From Pseudomonas putida (GTDB lineage: Bacteria > Pseudomonadota > Gammaproteobacteria > Pseudomonadales > Pseudomonadaceae), in contig NZ_JANHLE010000005.1 in assembly GCF_028682475.1 (NCBI RefSeq), positions 170,363-234,362 of the forward strand: a DNA stretch of 64,000 nt, read 5' to 3'. Made by a program: the position numbers and the translations under genes. Shown here piece after piece: positions 55,884 through 64,000 of this stretch. Positions within the stretch are counted from its first letter, which is position 1. Every line of letters begins with the position of its first letter. The notes below the pieces were generated by a model. The model ran no database searches. It saw only the letters and a list, made by a program, of their open reading frames with translations, and was not told the DNA's origin.

Positions 55884-56696
55884 TCAAGCCTTGCGCGCGC
55901 CCCGCACACCCTGAGCCAGTGCCGAGCACAGCTCGAGCACATCACCCACGGCCTGATCGGTGGTTTTCGCCTGGGCAATCTTGTCGACCAGCGCCGAGCC
56001 CACCACCACACCATCGGCCAGTCTGGCGATGGCCGCAGCCTGTTCCGGGGTACGGATACCGAAGCCGACGCTGATCGGCAGGTCGGTATGCCGGCGCAGA
56101 CGCTCGATCGCGCTGCTGACCTGCTCGGTGGTGGCCGAACCCGCACCGGTGACACCCGCCACCGAGACGTAGTAGACGAAGCCGGAGCTGCGTTCCAGTA
56201 CGCGCGGCAGGCGCACGTCGTCGGTGGTCGGCGTGGTCAGGCGGATGAAGTCGATACCCGCTGCCTGGGCCGGAGTGGCCAGTTCAGCATCATGCTCAGG
56301 CGGCAGGTCGACGATGATCAGGCCGTCGACACCGGCTTCCTTGGCCTGGGCGACGAAGGCATCGGCGCCGAAGCGGTGGATCGGGTTGTAGTAGCCCATC
56401 AGCACGATCGGCGTGGTCTGGTTGTCGACCCGGAACTCGCGAACCATCTGCAAGGTTTTCGCCAGGGTCTGGCCCGCCTCCAGGGCGCGCAGGGTCGCCA
56501 GCTGGATGGCCACACCGTCGGCCATCGGATCGGTGAACGGCATGCCCAGCTCGATGACGTCGGCGCCAGCAGCCGGCAGGCCTTTGAGAATCGCCAGCGA
56601 GGCATCGTAGCCCGGGTCGCCGGCAGTGATGAAGGTGACCAGTGCGGAACGGCCTTCGGCCTTCAGTTCGGCGAAGCGTTGTTCAAGACGGCTCAT
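55884..56696 (-). CDS. trpA: tryptophan synthase alpha subunit
   Basis: Cleaves indole-3-glycerol phosphate to indole, which is channelled to TrpB. The 270-residue product (ATG 56696, [20 protein letters not shown]) has the active-site regions [13 protein letters not shown] and [14 protein letters not shown]. Its start overlaps the trpB stop by 4 bases, typical of trpBA. Confidence 0.97.
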   Translation of the reverse strand: MSRLEQRFAELKAEGRSALVTFITAGDPGYDASLAILKGLPAAGADVIELGMPFTDPMADGVAIQLATLRALEAGQTLAKTLQMVREFRVDNQTTPIVLMGYYNPIHRFGADAFVAQAKEAGVDGLIIVDLPPEHDAELATPAQAAGIDFIRLTTPTTDDVRLPRVLERSSGFVYYVSVAGVTGAGSATTEQVSSAIERLRRHTDLPISVGFGIRTPEQAAAIARLADGVVVGSALVDKIAQAKTTDQAVGDVLELCSALAQGVRGARKA

Positions 56697-57910
56697 GCCT
56701 GTATCTCCTGGGCAGCCATATGGCTCATCACGGTTTGCATGTCTTTGTCGCCACGCCCGGACAGGCACACCACCATCAGGTGATCCTTGGGCAGGGTCGG
56801 CGCACGTTTGATTGCTTCAGCCAGGGCGTGGGAGGTTTCCAGGGCCGGAATGATGCCTTCCAGGCGGCAGGTGGTGTGGAACGCGGCCAGGGCTTCTTCG
56901 TCGTTGATGCTGACGTACTCGACGCGCTTCACTTCATGCAGATAAGCGTGTTCAGGACCGATGCCCGGGTAGTCCAGGCCGGCGGAAATCGAGTGGGCGT
57001 CGGTGATCTGGCCGTCGGCATCCTGCAGCAGGTAGGTGCGGTTGCCATGCAGCACGCCCGGAACACCGCCGGTGAGGCTGGCGGCATGCTTGTCGGTGTC
57101 GACACCATGGCCACCGGCTTCGACACCGATGATCTGCACGCTGGTGTCGTCGAGGAAGTCATGGAACAGGCCCATGGCATTGGAACCGCCGCCCACACAG
57201 GCGATCAGGCTGTCGGGCAGGCGCCCTTCCTTCTCCTGCAACTGGGCACGGGTTTCCTTGCCGATGATCGACTGGAAGTCGCGGACCATCGCCGGGTACG
57301 GGTGTGGACCGGCAACGGTGCCGATCAGGTAGAAGGTGTCATCGACGTTGGTGACCCAGTCACGCAGGGCCTCGTTCATGGCGTCCTTGAGCGTGCCGGT
57401 ACCGGAGGTCACCGGCACGATCTCGGCGCCGAGCAGCTTCATGCGAAAGACGTTGGCCTGCTGGCGCTCGATGTCGGTAGCGCCCATGTAGATCACGCAA
57501 GGCAGGCCGAAGCGTGCGGCGACGGTGGCGGTGGCCACGCCGTGCATGCCGGCGCCGGTTTCGGCGATCAGGCGCTTTTTGCCCATGCGCTTGGCCAGCA
57601 GCACCTGGCCGATGCAGTTGTTCACCTTGTGTGCGCCGGTGTGGTTGAGTTCTTCACGTTTGAAGAAGATCTTTGCACCGCCGCAGTGTTCGGTCAGGCG
57701 TTCGGCGAAGTACAGCGGGTTGGGACGGCCGATGTAGTCGCGCTGGAAGTAGGTCAGTTGCTCGAGAAACTCAGGGTCGGCCTTGGCCGCTTCGTATTCG
57801 CGGGCCAGGTCGAGCACCAGTGGCATCAGGGTTTCAGCCACGTAGCGGCCGCCGAATGCGCCAAACAGGCCATTGGCATCAGGGCCGGCGCGGAAGTTGG
57901 TCTGGGTCAT
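56693..57910 (-). CDS. trpB: tryptophan synthase beta subunit
   Basis: PLP enzyme that condenses indole with serine. The 405-residue product has the PLP lysine in HTGAHKVNN and the phosphate-binding [15 protein letters not shown]. It is the first gene of trpBA and is divergent from trpI across 109 bases, where TrpI and indole-3-glycerol phosphate are known to activate transcription in Pseudomonas. Confidence 0.97.
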   Translation of the reverse strand: MTQTNFRAGPDANGLFGAFGGRYVAETLMPLVLDLAREYEAAKADPEFLEQLTYFQRDYIGRPNPLYFAERLTEHCGGAKIFFKREELNHTGAHKVNNCIGQVLLAKRMGKKRLIAETGAGMHGVATATVAARFGLPCVIYMGATDIERQQANVFRMKLLGAEIVPVTSGTGTLKDAMNEALRDWVTNVDDTFYLIGTVAGPHPYPAMVRDFQSIIGKETRAQLQEKEGRLPDSLIACVGGGSNAMGLFHDFLDDTSVQIIGVEAGGHGVDTDKHAASLTGGVPGVLHGNRTYLLQDADGQITDAHSISAGLDYPGIGPEHAYLHEVKRVEYVSINDEEALAAFHTTCRLEGIIPALETSHALAEAIKRAPTLPKDHLMVVCLSGRGDKDMQTVMSHMAAQEIQA

Positions 57911-58019
57911 GGGTCGCTCCAGGGCGTAGTGAAGACTGGGAATGGCTTTACTGTACCCACGACAGGCGCAGCTGAAAACCGATAAGATTGCTTGAACATG
58001 TCAGGAAAACTCACACGTC

Positions 58020-58916
58020 ATGCGCCAGGACCTGCCTCCCCTCAATGCCCTGCGGGCCTTCGAAGCCACTGCCCGGCTCAACAGCGTCAGCCAGGCGGCT
58101 GAGCAACTGCACGTGACCCATGGCGCCGTCAGTCGGCAATTGAAGGTGCTCGAGGAGCATCTGGGGGTTAGCTTGTTCGTCAAGGACGGGCGCGGCATTA
58201 AACTCACAGATGCCGGCCTGCGTTTGCGCGATGCCAGCACCGATGCCTTCGAGCGCTTGCGCAGCGTGTGCGCCGAGTTGAGCCAGAGCAGTGCCGACGC
58301 GCCGTTTGTACTCGGTTGCTCCGGCAGTTTGCTGGCCCGCTGGTTCATTCCACGACTGGGCCGTCTCAAGGCGGACCTGCCCGAGTTGCGTCTGCATTTG
58401 TCCGCCGGTGAAGGTGATCTCGACCCGCGTCGTCCGGGGCTCGATGCTCTGCTGGTGTTCGCCGAGCCACCCTGGCCGGCCGATATGCAGGTGCATGTGC
58501 TGGCCCAGGAGTGCATTGGTCCGGTACTCAGCCCGCACTTCGCAGGCTTCGCCCGCCTGCAGCAGGCGCCGGCTGAGGCCTTGCTGGAAGAAACCCTGCT
58601 GCAGACCACTTCACGGCCACAGGCCTGGCCAAGTTGGGCGCAGCAACAGGGTATCAACCCTGAGGCGCTGCGCTATGGCCAGGATTTCGAGCATCTGTAT
58701 TACTTGCTGGAAGCGGCTGTCGCCGGCCTGGGCGTAGCCATCGCGCCGCAGCCGCTGGTGGCCGATGACTTGCGCGGCGGACGCCTGGCTGCGCCCTGGG
58801 GCTTTTGTCAGACCCAGGCCGCCCTGGCGTTGTGGGTGCCGCGACGCGCCGCGGATGGGCGCGCCGAGCAACTGGCCGGGTGGTTACGCGCTGAGCTGGC
58901 GCGCCAGGCCGACTAG
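58020..58916 (+). CDS. trpI: LysR family activator of trpBA, TrpI
   Basis: Activator that responds to indole-3-glycerol phosphate. The 298-residue product has the helix-turn-helix region [20 protein letters not shown] and the strongly conserved [20 protein letters not shown] and [20 protein letters not shown]. The divergent position beside trpBA is the classic arrangement in the genus. The 3' end overlaps the convergent DUF883 gene by 4 bases. Confidence 0.95.
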   Translation: MRQDLPPLNALRAFEATARLNSVSQAAEQLHVTHGAVSRQLKVLEEHLGVSLFVKDGRGIKLTDAGLRLRDASTDAFERLRSVCAELSQSSADAPFVLGCSGSLLARWFIPRLGRLKADLPELRLHLSAGEGDLDPRRPGLDALLVFAEPPWPADMQVHVLAQECIGPVLSPHFAGFARLQQAPAEALLEETLLQTTSRPQAWPSWAQQQGINPEALRYGQDFEHLYYLLEAAVAGLGVAIAPQPLVADDLRGGRLAAPWGFCQTQAALALWVPRRAADGRAEQLAGWLRAELARQAD

Positions 58917-59239
58917 TTATCGCGCTTTGACAACAGGTACGCCGCAAGCAGGCCAAGCGCACCAATCGCTACACCCGCGGTGGTCCAGGGGTGTTCCTGG
59001 GCATAGTCGCGGGTGGCCAGGCCGGTCTCACGGGTCTTGGTTTTCACCTCTTCATAGGCATCGCTGAGCAGGCTGCGCGAATGACGCAAAGCGTTCTCGG
59101 CATTGTCCTTGAGCGTCTTTAAGGTCTTGCGCGACTCGTCCGAGGCATCGCCTTTGAGGCTTTCCAGCGATTTGAGCAGGCTTTCGATCTCCGCTTCCAT
59201 GCTTTGCAGCGACGCTTTACGCAGCGAATGGTTGGCCAT
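58913..59239 (-). CDS. DUF883 (ElaB/YqjD) membrane-anchored protein
   Basis: A 108-residue protein with a helical, charged N-terminal part and one C-terminal membrane helix ([21 protein letters not shown]), the layout of ElaB/YqjD proteins. Members are known to sit on the inner membrane and bind ribosomes in stationary phase; whether this one does is inference. GGAGAG precedes the ATG. Confidence 0.88.
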   Translation of the reverse strand: MANHSLRKASLQSMEAEIESLLKSLESLKGDASDESRKTLKTLKDNAENALRHSRSLLSDAYEEVKTKTRETGLATRDYAQEHPWTTAGVAIGALGLLAAYLLSKRDN

Positions 59240-59393
59240 GGTGGCTCTCCTTCGAGGTGTGAGTGAGCTGTTCTGATTCCGACTCCGCCAGGGCGAGAAA
59301 GTGCATTCTGAATTTTCCGGGTAGGGACCTTCGGCAGGTAAATCAGGCTGACGCTGCTAGGCTCAAAGTTCACCTTCGAAAAGGAGACTGCTC

Positions 59394-59609
59394 ATGTCGG
59401 ATCATCACACCTACAAGAAAATCGAACTCGTCGGCTCGTCACCCAACAGTATCGAAGAGGCCATCAACAACGCCCTGGCCGAAGCGGGCAAAAGCATCAA
59501 GCACCTTGAGTGGTTCGAAGTGGTCGACACCCGCGGGCACATCAAGGACAACAAGGCGGCGCACTTTCAGGTAACGCTCAAGGTTGGATTCCGTATCGTC
59601 AACAGCTGA
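59394..59609 (+). CDS. dodecin
   Basis: Small dodecameric flavin-binding protein that buffers free flavins. The 71-residue product ([20 protein letters not shown]...) has the dodecin core [20 protein letters not shown] and the W in [17 protein letters not shown] lies at good spacing before the ATG. It is a single-gene unit by position. Confidence 0.93.
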   Translation: MSDHHTYKKIELVGSSPNSIEEAINNALAEAGKSIKHLEWFEVVDTRGHIKDNKAAHFQVTLKVGFRIVNS

Positions 59610-59715
59610 AGGCATGACACTGGCTTGTGCGGGTCAATTGAGTTACACAGTTCAGAGGCGCCCGGACCGGTTCCGGCGCCCTCCTCCACTTTGATCTGAA
59701 CAAGGAAAGCGATCG

Positions 59716-59940
59716 ATGAAGAAGTTGGTAGTGGCACTGGGTTTGATGGCGTTGGCGGGCACTGCGCTTGCCGCGGGCAAACCGTGCGAAGAATTGAAGA
59801 GCGAAATAGCCGCCAAGCTTGATGCCAAGGGCGTCAGCGGCTACTCGCTGGAGATCGTTGACAAAGGGGCTGCCGCGAGCGGCAAGGTCGTCGGGACCTG
59901 CGAAGGTGGCACCAAGGAAATCGTCTACAAGCGTGGCTGA
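59716..59940 (+). CDS. periplasmic DUF1161 protein, first copy
   Basis: A 74-residue secreted protein with signal peptide (MKKLVVALGLMALAGTALAA), then KPCEELKSEIAAKLDAKGVS and GTCEGGTKEIVYKR. The paired cysteines probably form a disulfide. A paralogue is encoded at 61724-61957. Function unknown. Confidence 0.87.
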   Translation: MKKLVVALGLMALAGTALAAGKPCEELKSEIAAKLDAKGVSGYSLEIVDKGAAASGKVVGTCEGGTKEIVYKRG

Positions 59941-59948
59941 TCGGACTT

Positions 59949-60022
59949 CATCGCTGGCAACGCCAGCTCCCACAGATGAGTGCCAAGGCAATCTTTGTGG
60001 GAGCCGGCCTTGCTGGCGATGA
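59949..60022. repeat. REP inverted pair after the first DUF1161 gene
   Basis: Two imperfect REP units in inverted orientation (core GCTGGCAACGCCAGCTCCCA and its partner GCCGGCCTTGCTGGCGAT) lie between convergent genes. Confidence 0.8.
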
Positions 60023-60027
60023 GGCCA

Positions 60028-61032
60028 TTAGCTTTCGCGCATCACCTGCGCCAGTAGCTCATAAGAGCGGATCCGGTCCGCATGCTCATACAGGTCACAG
60101 GTGAAGATCAGCTCATCGGCCTGAGTCTGTTCCAGCAAAACGTCTAGCTTGGCGCGGATTTTTTGCGGCCCGCCGACCATCGCCAGCCCCAGGAAATCGC
60201 CTACCGCCTCGCGCTCATGGGGCAGCCACAGGCCGTCCATGCTGTCTACCGGCGGCCGCTGTACCAGGCTCTGGCCGCGCATCAGGGCAAGAATTCGCTG
60301 ATACACCGAGGTCGCCAGGTAATTGGCCTGCTCGTCAGTGTCGGCAGCCACCAGCGGCACTCCCAGCATCACATACGGTTTGTCGAGCACGGCCGAAGGC
60401 TGGAAGTGGTTGCGATAGATACGGATGGCCTCGTGCATATAGCGCGGGGCGAAATGCGAGGCAAAGGCGTAAGGCAGGCCGCGCATACCGGCCAGCTGGG
60501 CGCTGAACAGGCTGGAACCGAGGAGCCAGATCGGCACGTTGGTGCCATAACCGGGCACGGCAATGACTTTCTGATCCGGGGTCCGTGGCCCCAGGTAGCG
60601 CACCAGCTCTTCAACATCGTCCGGAAAATCGTCAGCACTGCCGGAGCGTTCTCGACGCAGGGCCCGGGCAGTCATCTGGTCAGAGCCCGGTGCACGGCCC
60701 AGGCCCAGGTCGATTCGACCGGGATAGAGGCTTTCCAGGGTGCCGAACTGTTCGGCAATCACCAGCGGCGCATGGTTGGGCAGCATGACGCCACCGGCAC
60801 CGACGCGGATGGTCGACGTGCCACCGGCCAGGTAACTGAGCAATACCGCGGTCGCTGAGCTGGCGATGCCGTCCATGTTGTGGTGCTCGGCGACCCAGAA
60901 GCGGTTGTAGCCGAATTTTTCCACGTGCTGCGCCAGGTCCAGCGAATTGCGCAGGGACTGCGCCGGGCTGCCGTCGGCACGCACCGGTACCAGGTCGAGG
61001 GTGGAAAATTTGATGTCCGCAAGTCGCTTCAT
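60028..61032 (-). CDS. luciferase-like (LLM class) flavin-dependent oxidoreductase
   Basis: A 334-residue TIM-barrel flavoprotein of the bacterial luciferase group. Family stretches are [40 protein letters not shown] and [13 protein letters not shown]. The start ATG at 61032 ([17 protein letters not shown]) has AGGAGG 11 bases upstream; a 90-codon upstream extension shows no family likeness. Substrate unknown. Confidence 0.87.
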   Translation of the reverse strand: MKRLADIKFSTLDLVPVRADGSPAQSLRNSLDLAQHVEKFGYNRFWVAEHHNMDGIASSATAVLLSYLAGGTSTIRVGAGGVMLPNHAPLVIAEQFGTLESLYPGRIDLGLGRAPGSDQMTARALRRERSGSADDFPDDVEELVRYLGPRTPDQKVIAVPGYGTNVPIWLLGSSLFSAQLAGMRGLPYAFASHFAPRYMHEAIRIYRNHFQPSAVLDKPYVMLGVPLVAADTDEQANYLATSVYQRILALMRGQSLVQRPPVDSMDGLWLPHEREAVGDFLGLAMVGGPQKIRAKLDVLLEQTQADELIFTCDLYEHADRIRSYELLAQVMRES

Positions 61033-61213
61033 GGGCTGTTGAGCCTCCTGGGCAGTCGTTTGCTCGGCATTCAGCCGGGGCCTTTCTAACTCTGTATGGG
61101 CACTTCCTGAGGATTCAATGCCTGGGGTGCAATCAGGCTGAACTTGCCTGGGCCACTGGCCTCTGAATTTTAGGCGGCGCAAACGCGCGCCCTGCAGAGA
61201 CTCCGGAGGCAGT

Positions 61214-61639
61214 ATGAAAAAGACAGCATCGGCTGTATGGCAAGGCGGTCTGAAAGACGGCAAGGGCCTGCTTTCTACCGAGAGCGGCGCACTCAAGGAC
61301 AACCCTTATGGGTTCAACACCCGTTTCGAAGGCCAGCCAGGCACCAACCCGGAAGAGTTGATCGGCGCGGCCCATGCCGGCTGCTTTTCCATGGCCCTGT
61401 CAATGTTGCTGGGCGAAGCGGGCTTCACGGCGGATCGCATCGACACTACCGCCGAAGTCACCCTCGACAAACAACCCGATGGTTTCGCGATCACCGCTGT
61501 GCACCTGATTCTCAAGGCCAAGGTTCCCGGTGCCAGCGAGGAACAGTTCCTCGAAGTGGCGAACAAGGCCAAGGCCGGCTGCCCGGTATCGAAGGTGCTC
61601 AATGCGCAGATCAGCCTGGATGCCAGCCTGGTGGGTTAG
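61214..61639 (+). CDS. osmC: OsmC family peroxiredoxin
   Basis: Thiol-dependent hydroperoxide reductase. The 141-residue product has the two catalytic cysteines in [18 protein letters not shown] and [13 protein letters not shown], about 60 residues apart. CGGAGG lies just upstream of the ATG. It starts 181 bases from the divergent luciferase-like gene, and the second DUF1161 gene follows. Confidence 0.93.
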   Translation: MKKTASAVWQGGLKDGKGLLSTESGALKDNPYGFNTRFEGQPGTNPEELIGAAHAGCFSMALSMLLGEAGFTADRIDTTAEVTLDKQPDGFAITAVHLILKAKVPGASEEQFLEVANKAKAGCPVSKVLNAQISLDASLVG

Positions 61640-61723
61640 AGGTGGGGCAAGGTAGAACCGGGACGGGCTTGTTGTGGTCAAATGAGTGCCGGTAAATCCT
61701 TACCGCCACAAGGAGCTGTCCCC

Positions 61724-61957
61724 ATGATCCGTGTTGCAATTGCTGTCCTGGCTTCGTTGCTGGCGACTTCTGCGCTGGCCGCGCCGAAGAATTGCGAAGA
61801 GCTCAAGGCCGAGATCGAAGCGAAGATACAGGCCAATAACGTGAGCTCCTATACCCTGGAAATCGTCAAGAACGAAGATGTTCACGACCAGAACATGGTG
61901 GTCGGCAGCTGCGAGGGCGGCACCAAGAAGATCATCTATCAGAAGAACGATCGCTAG
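61724..61957 (+). CDS. periplasmic DUF1161 protein, second copy
   Basis: A 77-residue paralogue of the protein at 59716: signal peptide (MIRVAIAVLASLLATSALAA), KNCEELKAEIEAKIQANNVS and GSCEGGTKKIIYQK. The same cysteine pair is kept. AAGGAG precedes the ATG at 61724. Function unknown. Confidence 0.87.
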   Translation: MIRVAIAVLASLLATSALAAPKNCEELKAEIEAKIQANNVSSYTLEIVKNEDVHDQNMVVGSCEGGTKKIIYQKNDR

Positions 61958-61961
61958 GCAT

Positions 61962-62375
61962 TCAGGGAATGCAGAATATGTCGTTGGCTTCTTCGGCGAC
62001 CACCTTGCGTTGCGCATCGTAGAGATAGGCGCTGGGTTGCATGGCTGGCGCCCGCGCTTCGAGGCGGTAGCGCTGACCGGCTTCGAAGTGGTCGTAGCGT
62101 ACTTTCAGGTAGCAGGTGCGCTCCACCGGATCGACGGTGAATCCACTGGATTTCACCTCGTAATCGAAACGCACGGTCAGCTCATGCCTGCCCGGCGTCA
62201 CTTGGAAGAAACGACCGTCGTTGAGGCGTACGCCATCCAGGCGGTCGGCCATCAGCATTTTGCCAGGCGTCATGGTGTAGAGGTCGACCCAGGCCTGCTT
62301 GCTATCAACGGGCGGCAAGGGGCTGGCGCAAGCCCCCAGGGTACTGAGGGCAATCAGCATCATTGGCTGGCGCAT
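61962..62375 (-). CDS. hypothetical lipoprotein, paralogue A
   Basis: A 137-residue predicted lipoprotein (ATG 62375, MRQPMMLIALSTLGACASPL; lipobox LGAC). Shared with the next gene are TPGRHELTVRF, an AGQRYRLEA stretch and a C-terminal LYDAQRKVV. The fold is probably all-beta. Function unknown. Confidence 0.78.
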   Translation of the reverse strand: MRQPMMLIALSTLGACASPLPPVDSKQAWVDLYTMTPGKMLMADRLDGVRLNDGRFFQVTPGRHELTVRFDYEVKSSGFTVDPVERTCYLKVRYDHFEAGQRYRLEARAPAMQPSAYLYDAQRKVVAEEANDIFCIP

Positions 62376-62440
62376 GACAAACTCCCGCTTGCAACCTACA
62401 AAGCACAAGCATAGCGTCATTCGCGCTGTCAGGTGCGCTG

Positions 62441-62860
62441 TCAGGTGCGCTGGCAGCCCGCCGGTAGCCCTTTGCTGACCAGGTTGCGCTGCTCGTCATA
62501 CAGCTTGGCCCAGGGCCGAAAGCCAATGCTGCCGGCTTCGAGCTGATAGCGTTGCCCGGCATTGAAATCCTTGAATTTCACATTCAGCTGACAATCGCGC
62601 CACAGCGGTTCGCTGACCGGCCCGATATTGCTCGGCGTTACCGGAAACAGGTAGCGCACGGTCAGCTCGTGGCTGCCTGGCGACACTTCGAAATAACGTT
62701 TGTCGGCCCAGGCGCGGTCGTCTACTTCCACCGCATGCAGGGTATCGTCCTGGCCGGTGGCGAGGTCGATCCAGGCCTGGTTGGGGTCGGGACGAGGCAT
62801 CAACAACCCGGCACAGCCGGACAGAAGCAGAAGAGCACTGATGACAAGCAGTGTACGCAT
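62441..62860 (-). CDS. hypothetical lipoprotein, paralogue B
   Basis: A 139-residue predicted lipoprotein (MRTLLVISALLLLSGCAGLL; lipobox LSGC), paralogous to the protein encoded at 61962: SPGSHELTVRYLFPV, NAGQRYQLEAGS and KLYDEQRNLV correspond. It lies 65 bases upstream of paralogue A on the same strand, so the pair probably arose by tandem duplication. Confidence 0.8.
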   Translation of the reverse strand: MRTLLVISALLLLSGCAGLLMPRPDPNQAWIDLATGQDDTLHAVEVDDRAWADKRYFEVSPGSHELTVRYLFPVTPSNIGPVSEPLWRDCQLNVKFKDFNAGQRYQLEAGSIGFRPWAKLYDEQRNLVSKGLPAGCQRT

Positions 62861-62927
62861 GGCAAAACTCCAGCCGGGCAGGATAGTCTTGAAGCTGATG
62901 AGCTCTTGAGCGGATGACGGGACGCGG

Positions 62928-64000
62928 ATGCTTCGACTATTTCTTTTATTGCGCTCAAGTCATGGGGCACTCGACCACTTTTTTCGCTACTTGGTTCCCT
63001 TGTTGGCGCTCGGGCTGCTCAACGGTTGTTCCAGCCTCAATTACTACGGGCAATTGGCCAGCGGCCAGTGGCAGCTGTTGCAGGCGCGTCAACCGGTGGC
63101 CGAACTGATAGCGGACCCAGCTACCCCGGCCAAACTGCGCCAGCATTTGCTTCAGGCAGAGCAGGCTCGGGCCTTCGCCAGCGCACAACTGAAGTTGCCG
63201 GATAATCGCAGTTACCGGGTGTATGCCGACATTGGCCGCCCGTACGTGGTGTGGAATGTGTTCGCCACCCCGGAGTTCTCCCTCGAGCCCCAGACCCATT
63301 GCTTCCCGATTGCCGGCTGCGTCGCCTATCGCGGCTACTACAGCCAGGGTGCGGCTCGCGGGGCTGCGGCATTGCAGAAGCAGCAGGGGCTGGATGTCTA
63401 TGTCGGCGGGGTGGAAGCCTATTCGACCCTGGGCTGGTTCGATGACCCGATCCTCAGCTCGATGCTGGGTTGGGGCGACGAACGCCTGGCCACGGTTATT
63501 TTCCACGAGCTGGCGCATCAGCGTCTGTATGTGCAGGACGACACCGCGTTCAATGAGTCCTTTGCTACATTCGTCGAGCAGGAAGGTACGCGCCAGTGGC
63601 GTGCTTCCCGTGGTCTGGCGTTGCTAACACAGGACGATAGTCAGCAGCGCGACCAGTTCGTTGCATTGGTGCTGGCCAGCCGCGAACGGCTCAAGGCCCT
63701 GTATGCGGCGCCGCTGAACGAATCAGCCAAGCGTGCGGGCAAGCAGGCTGAATTCGAACGCTTGCGCGGTGACTACCGGGCGCTGCGTGATGGCCAATGG
63801 AGAGGCAAAGGGCGCTATGACGCCTGGATCAACGCTCCGATGAACAATGCCAAGTTGTTGCCTTTTGGTTTGTATGACCAGTGGGTGCCGGCGTTTGCGC
63901 AGTTATTTGCTCAGGTAGACAGGAACTGGGAGATGTTCTATCAGCGTGTTGAGGCCCTGGGGCGTCTACCGCTCGAGCAGCGGCATCAGGCCTTGAAAAG
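62928..64000 (+). CDS. zinc aminopeptidase-like lipoprotein, 3' end outside window
   Basis: About 357 codons up to the right edge. From ATG 62928 the product reads MLRLFLLLRSSHGALDHFFR and reaches a hydrophobic stretch ending LLALGLLNGCSS, a lipobox. A TTG start at 62991 that would begin right before this signal is possible. The gluzincin motif is in VIFHELAHQRLYV, with NESFATFVEQEG downstream as a probable third-ligand region. I recognise the putative aminopeptidase family once called DUF2265. Substrate unknown. Confidence 0.85.
   Translation, partial: MLRLFLLLRSSHGALDHFFRYLVPLLALGLLNGCSSLNYYGQLASGQWQLLQARQPVAELIADPATPAKLRQHLLQAEQARAFASAQLKLPDNRSYRVYADIGRPYVVWNVFATPEFSLEPQTHCFPIAGCVAYRGYYSQGAARGAAALQKQQGLDVYVGGVEAYSTLGWFDDPILSSMLGWGDERLATVIFHELAHQRLYVQDDTAFNESFATFVEQEGTRQWRASRGLALLTQDDSQQRDQFVALVLASRERLKALYAAPLNESAKRAGKQAEFERLRGDYRALRDGQWRGKGRYDAWINAPMNNAKLLPFGLYDQWVPAFAQLFAQVDRNWEMFYQRVEALGRLPLEQRHQALK

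Noticed and set aside
62914..63108. Short plus-strand open frame at the start of the peptidase gene
   Set aside because: It is out of frame with the long peptidase reading frame that has the HELAH motif and lipobox.

Overview
The window is origin-proximal chromosome of a Pseudomonas, probably of the putida/fluorescens side of the genus. The evidence is the gene order atpIBEFHAGD - parB - parA - rsmG - mnmG / mnmE - yidC - yidD - rnpA - rpmH / dnaA - dnaN - recF - gyrB, the trpI/trpBA pair close to the origin, the glyQS - gmhB - acyltransferase and def - fmt - rsmB - trkA blocks, and Pseudomonas-type REP palindromes. No rRNA, tRNA, CRISPR array or intact insertion sequence was found.

Layout. 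1-6.5 kb: the ATP synthase operon on the minus strand, with atpD cut by the left edge. 6.6-10.9 kb: chromosome segregation genes parB and parA, then rsmG and mnmG. 10.9-15.9 kb: mnmE, yidC, yidD, rnpA and rpmH between two origin-like intergenic regions (mnmG/mnmE and rpmH/dnaA). The two regions share DnaA-box spacing almost base for base. 15.9-22.1 kb: dnaA, dnaN, recF and gyrB, with two parS sites inside recF. 22.2-24.6 kb: a DUF2950 protein and a DUF3300 lipoprotein. 24.8-29.4 kb: a sulfide/persulfide module consisting of a FisR-type sigma-54 activator, persulfide dioxygenase, sulfide:quinone oxidoreductase and a TauE/SafE permease. 29.4-33.8 kb: a LysR regulator, a GMC oxidoreductase and an MFS transporter. 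34-40 kb: lipid and LPS genes (PlsC-type acyltransferase, gmhB, LpxL/HtrB-like), glyS/glyQ and tag. 40-44.5 kb: a TPR protein, trkA, rsmB, fmt and def. 44.7-49.4 kb: dprA, tsaC, qor, hemF and aroE.

49.8-53.1 kb is an AT-rich accessory island between aroE and a SulP transporter gene. It holds an hcp gene (type VI secretion tube protein), an overlapping gene for a DUF4225-like candidate effector, a decayed copy of that effector's 3' end, and five paralogous genes for very small two-helix membrane proteins, which look like an immunity array. Matching pieces of the sulP 3' end lie at both sides of the island and include a 31-base perfect direct repeat, as if the island had displaced the original sulP tail. 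I consider this the most novel part of the window.

53-64 kb: SulP, a Rossmann-fold protein, a DOPA-dioxygenase-like protein, trpA/trpB/trpI, a DUF883 protein, dodecin, two DUF1161 proteins flanking a luciferase-like oxidoreductase and OsmC, two paralogous lipoproteins, and a truncated HELAH zinc peptidase gene at the right edge.

Functional links. DnaA boxes (TTATCCACA), ParA/ParB/parS, DnaA, DnaN, RecF and GyrB couple initiation, segregation and topology at the origin. FisR is expected to activate pdo-sqr-tauE from a sigma-54 promoter. TrpI is expected to activate trpBA from the shared divergent region. Family assignments come from recognising motifs and sequences; no database search was run.
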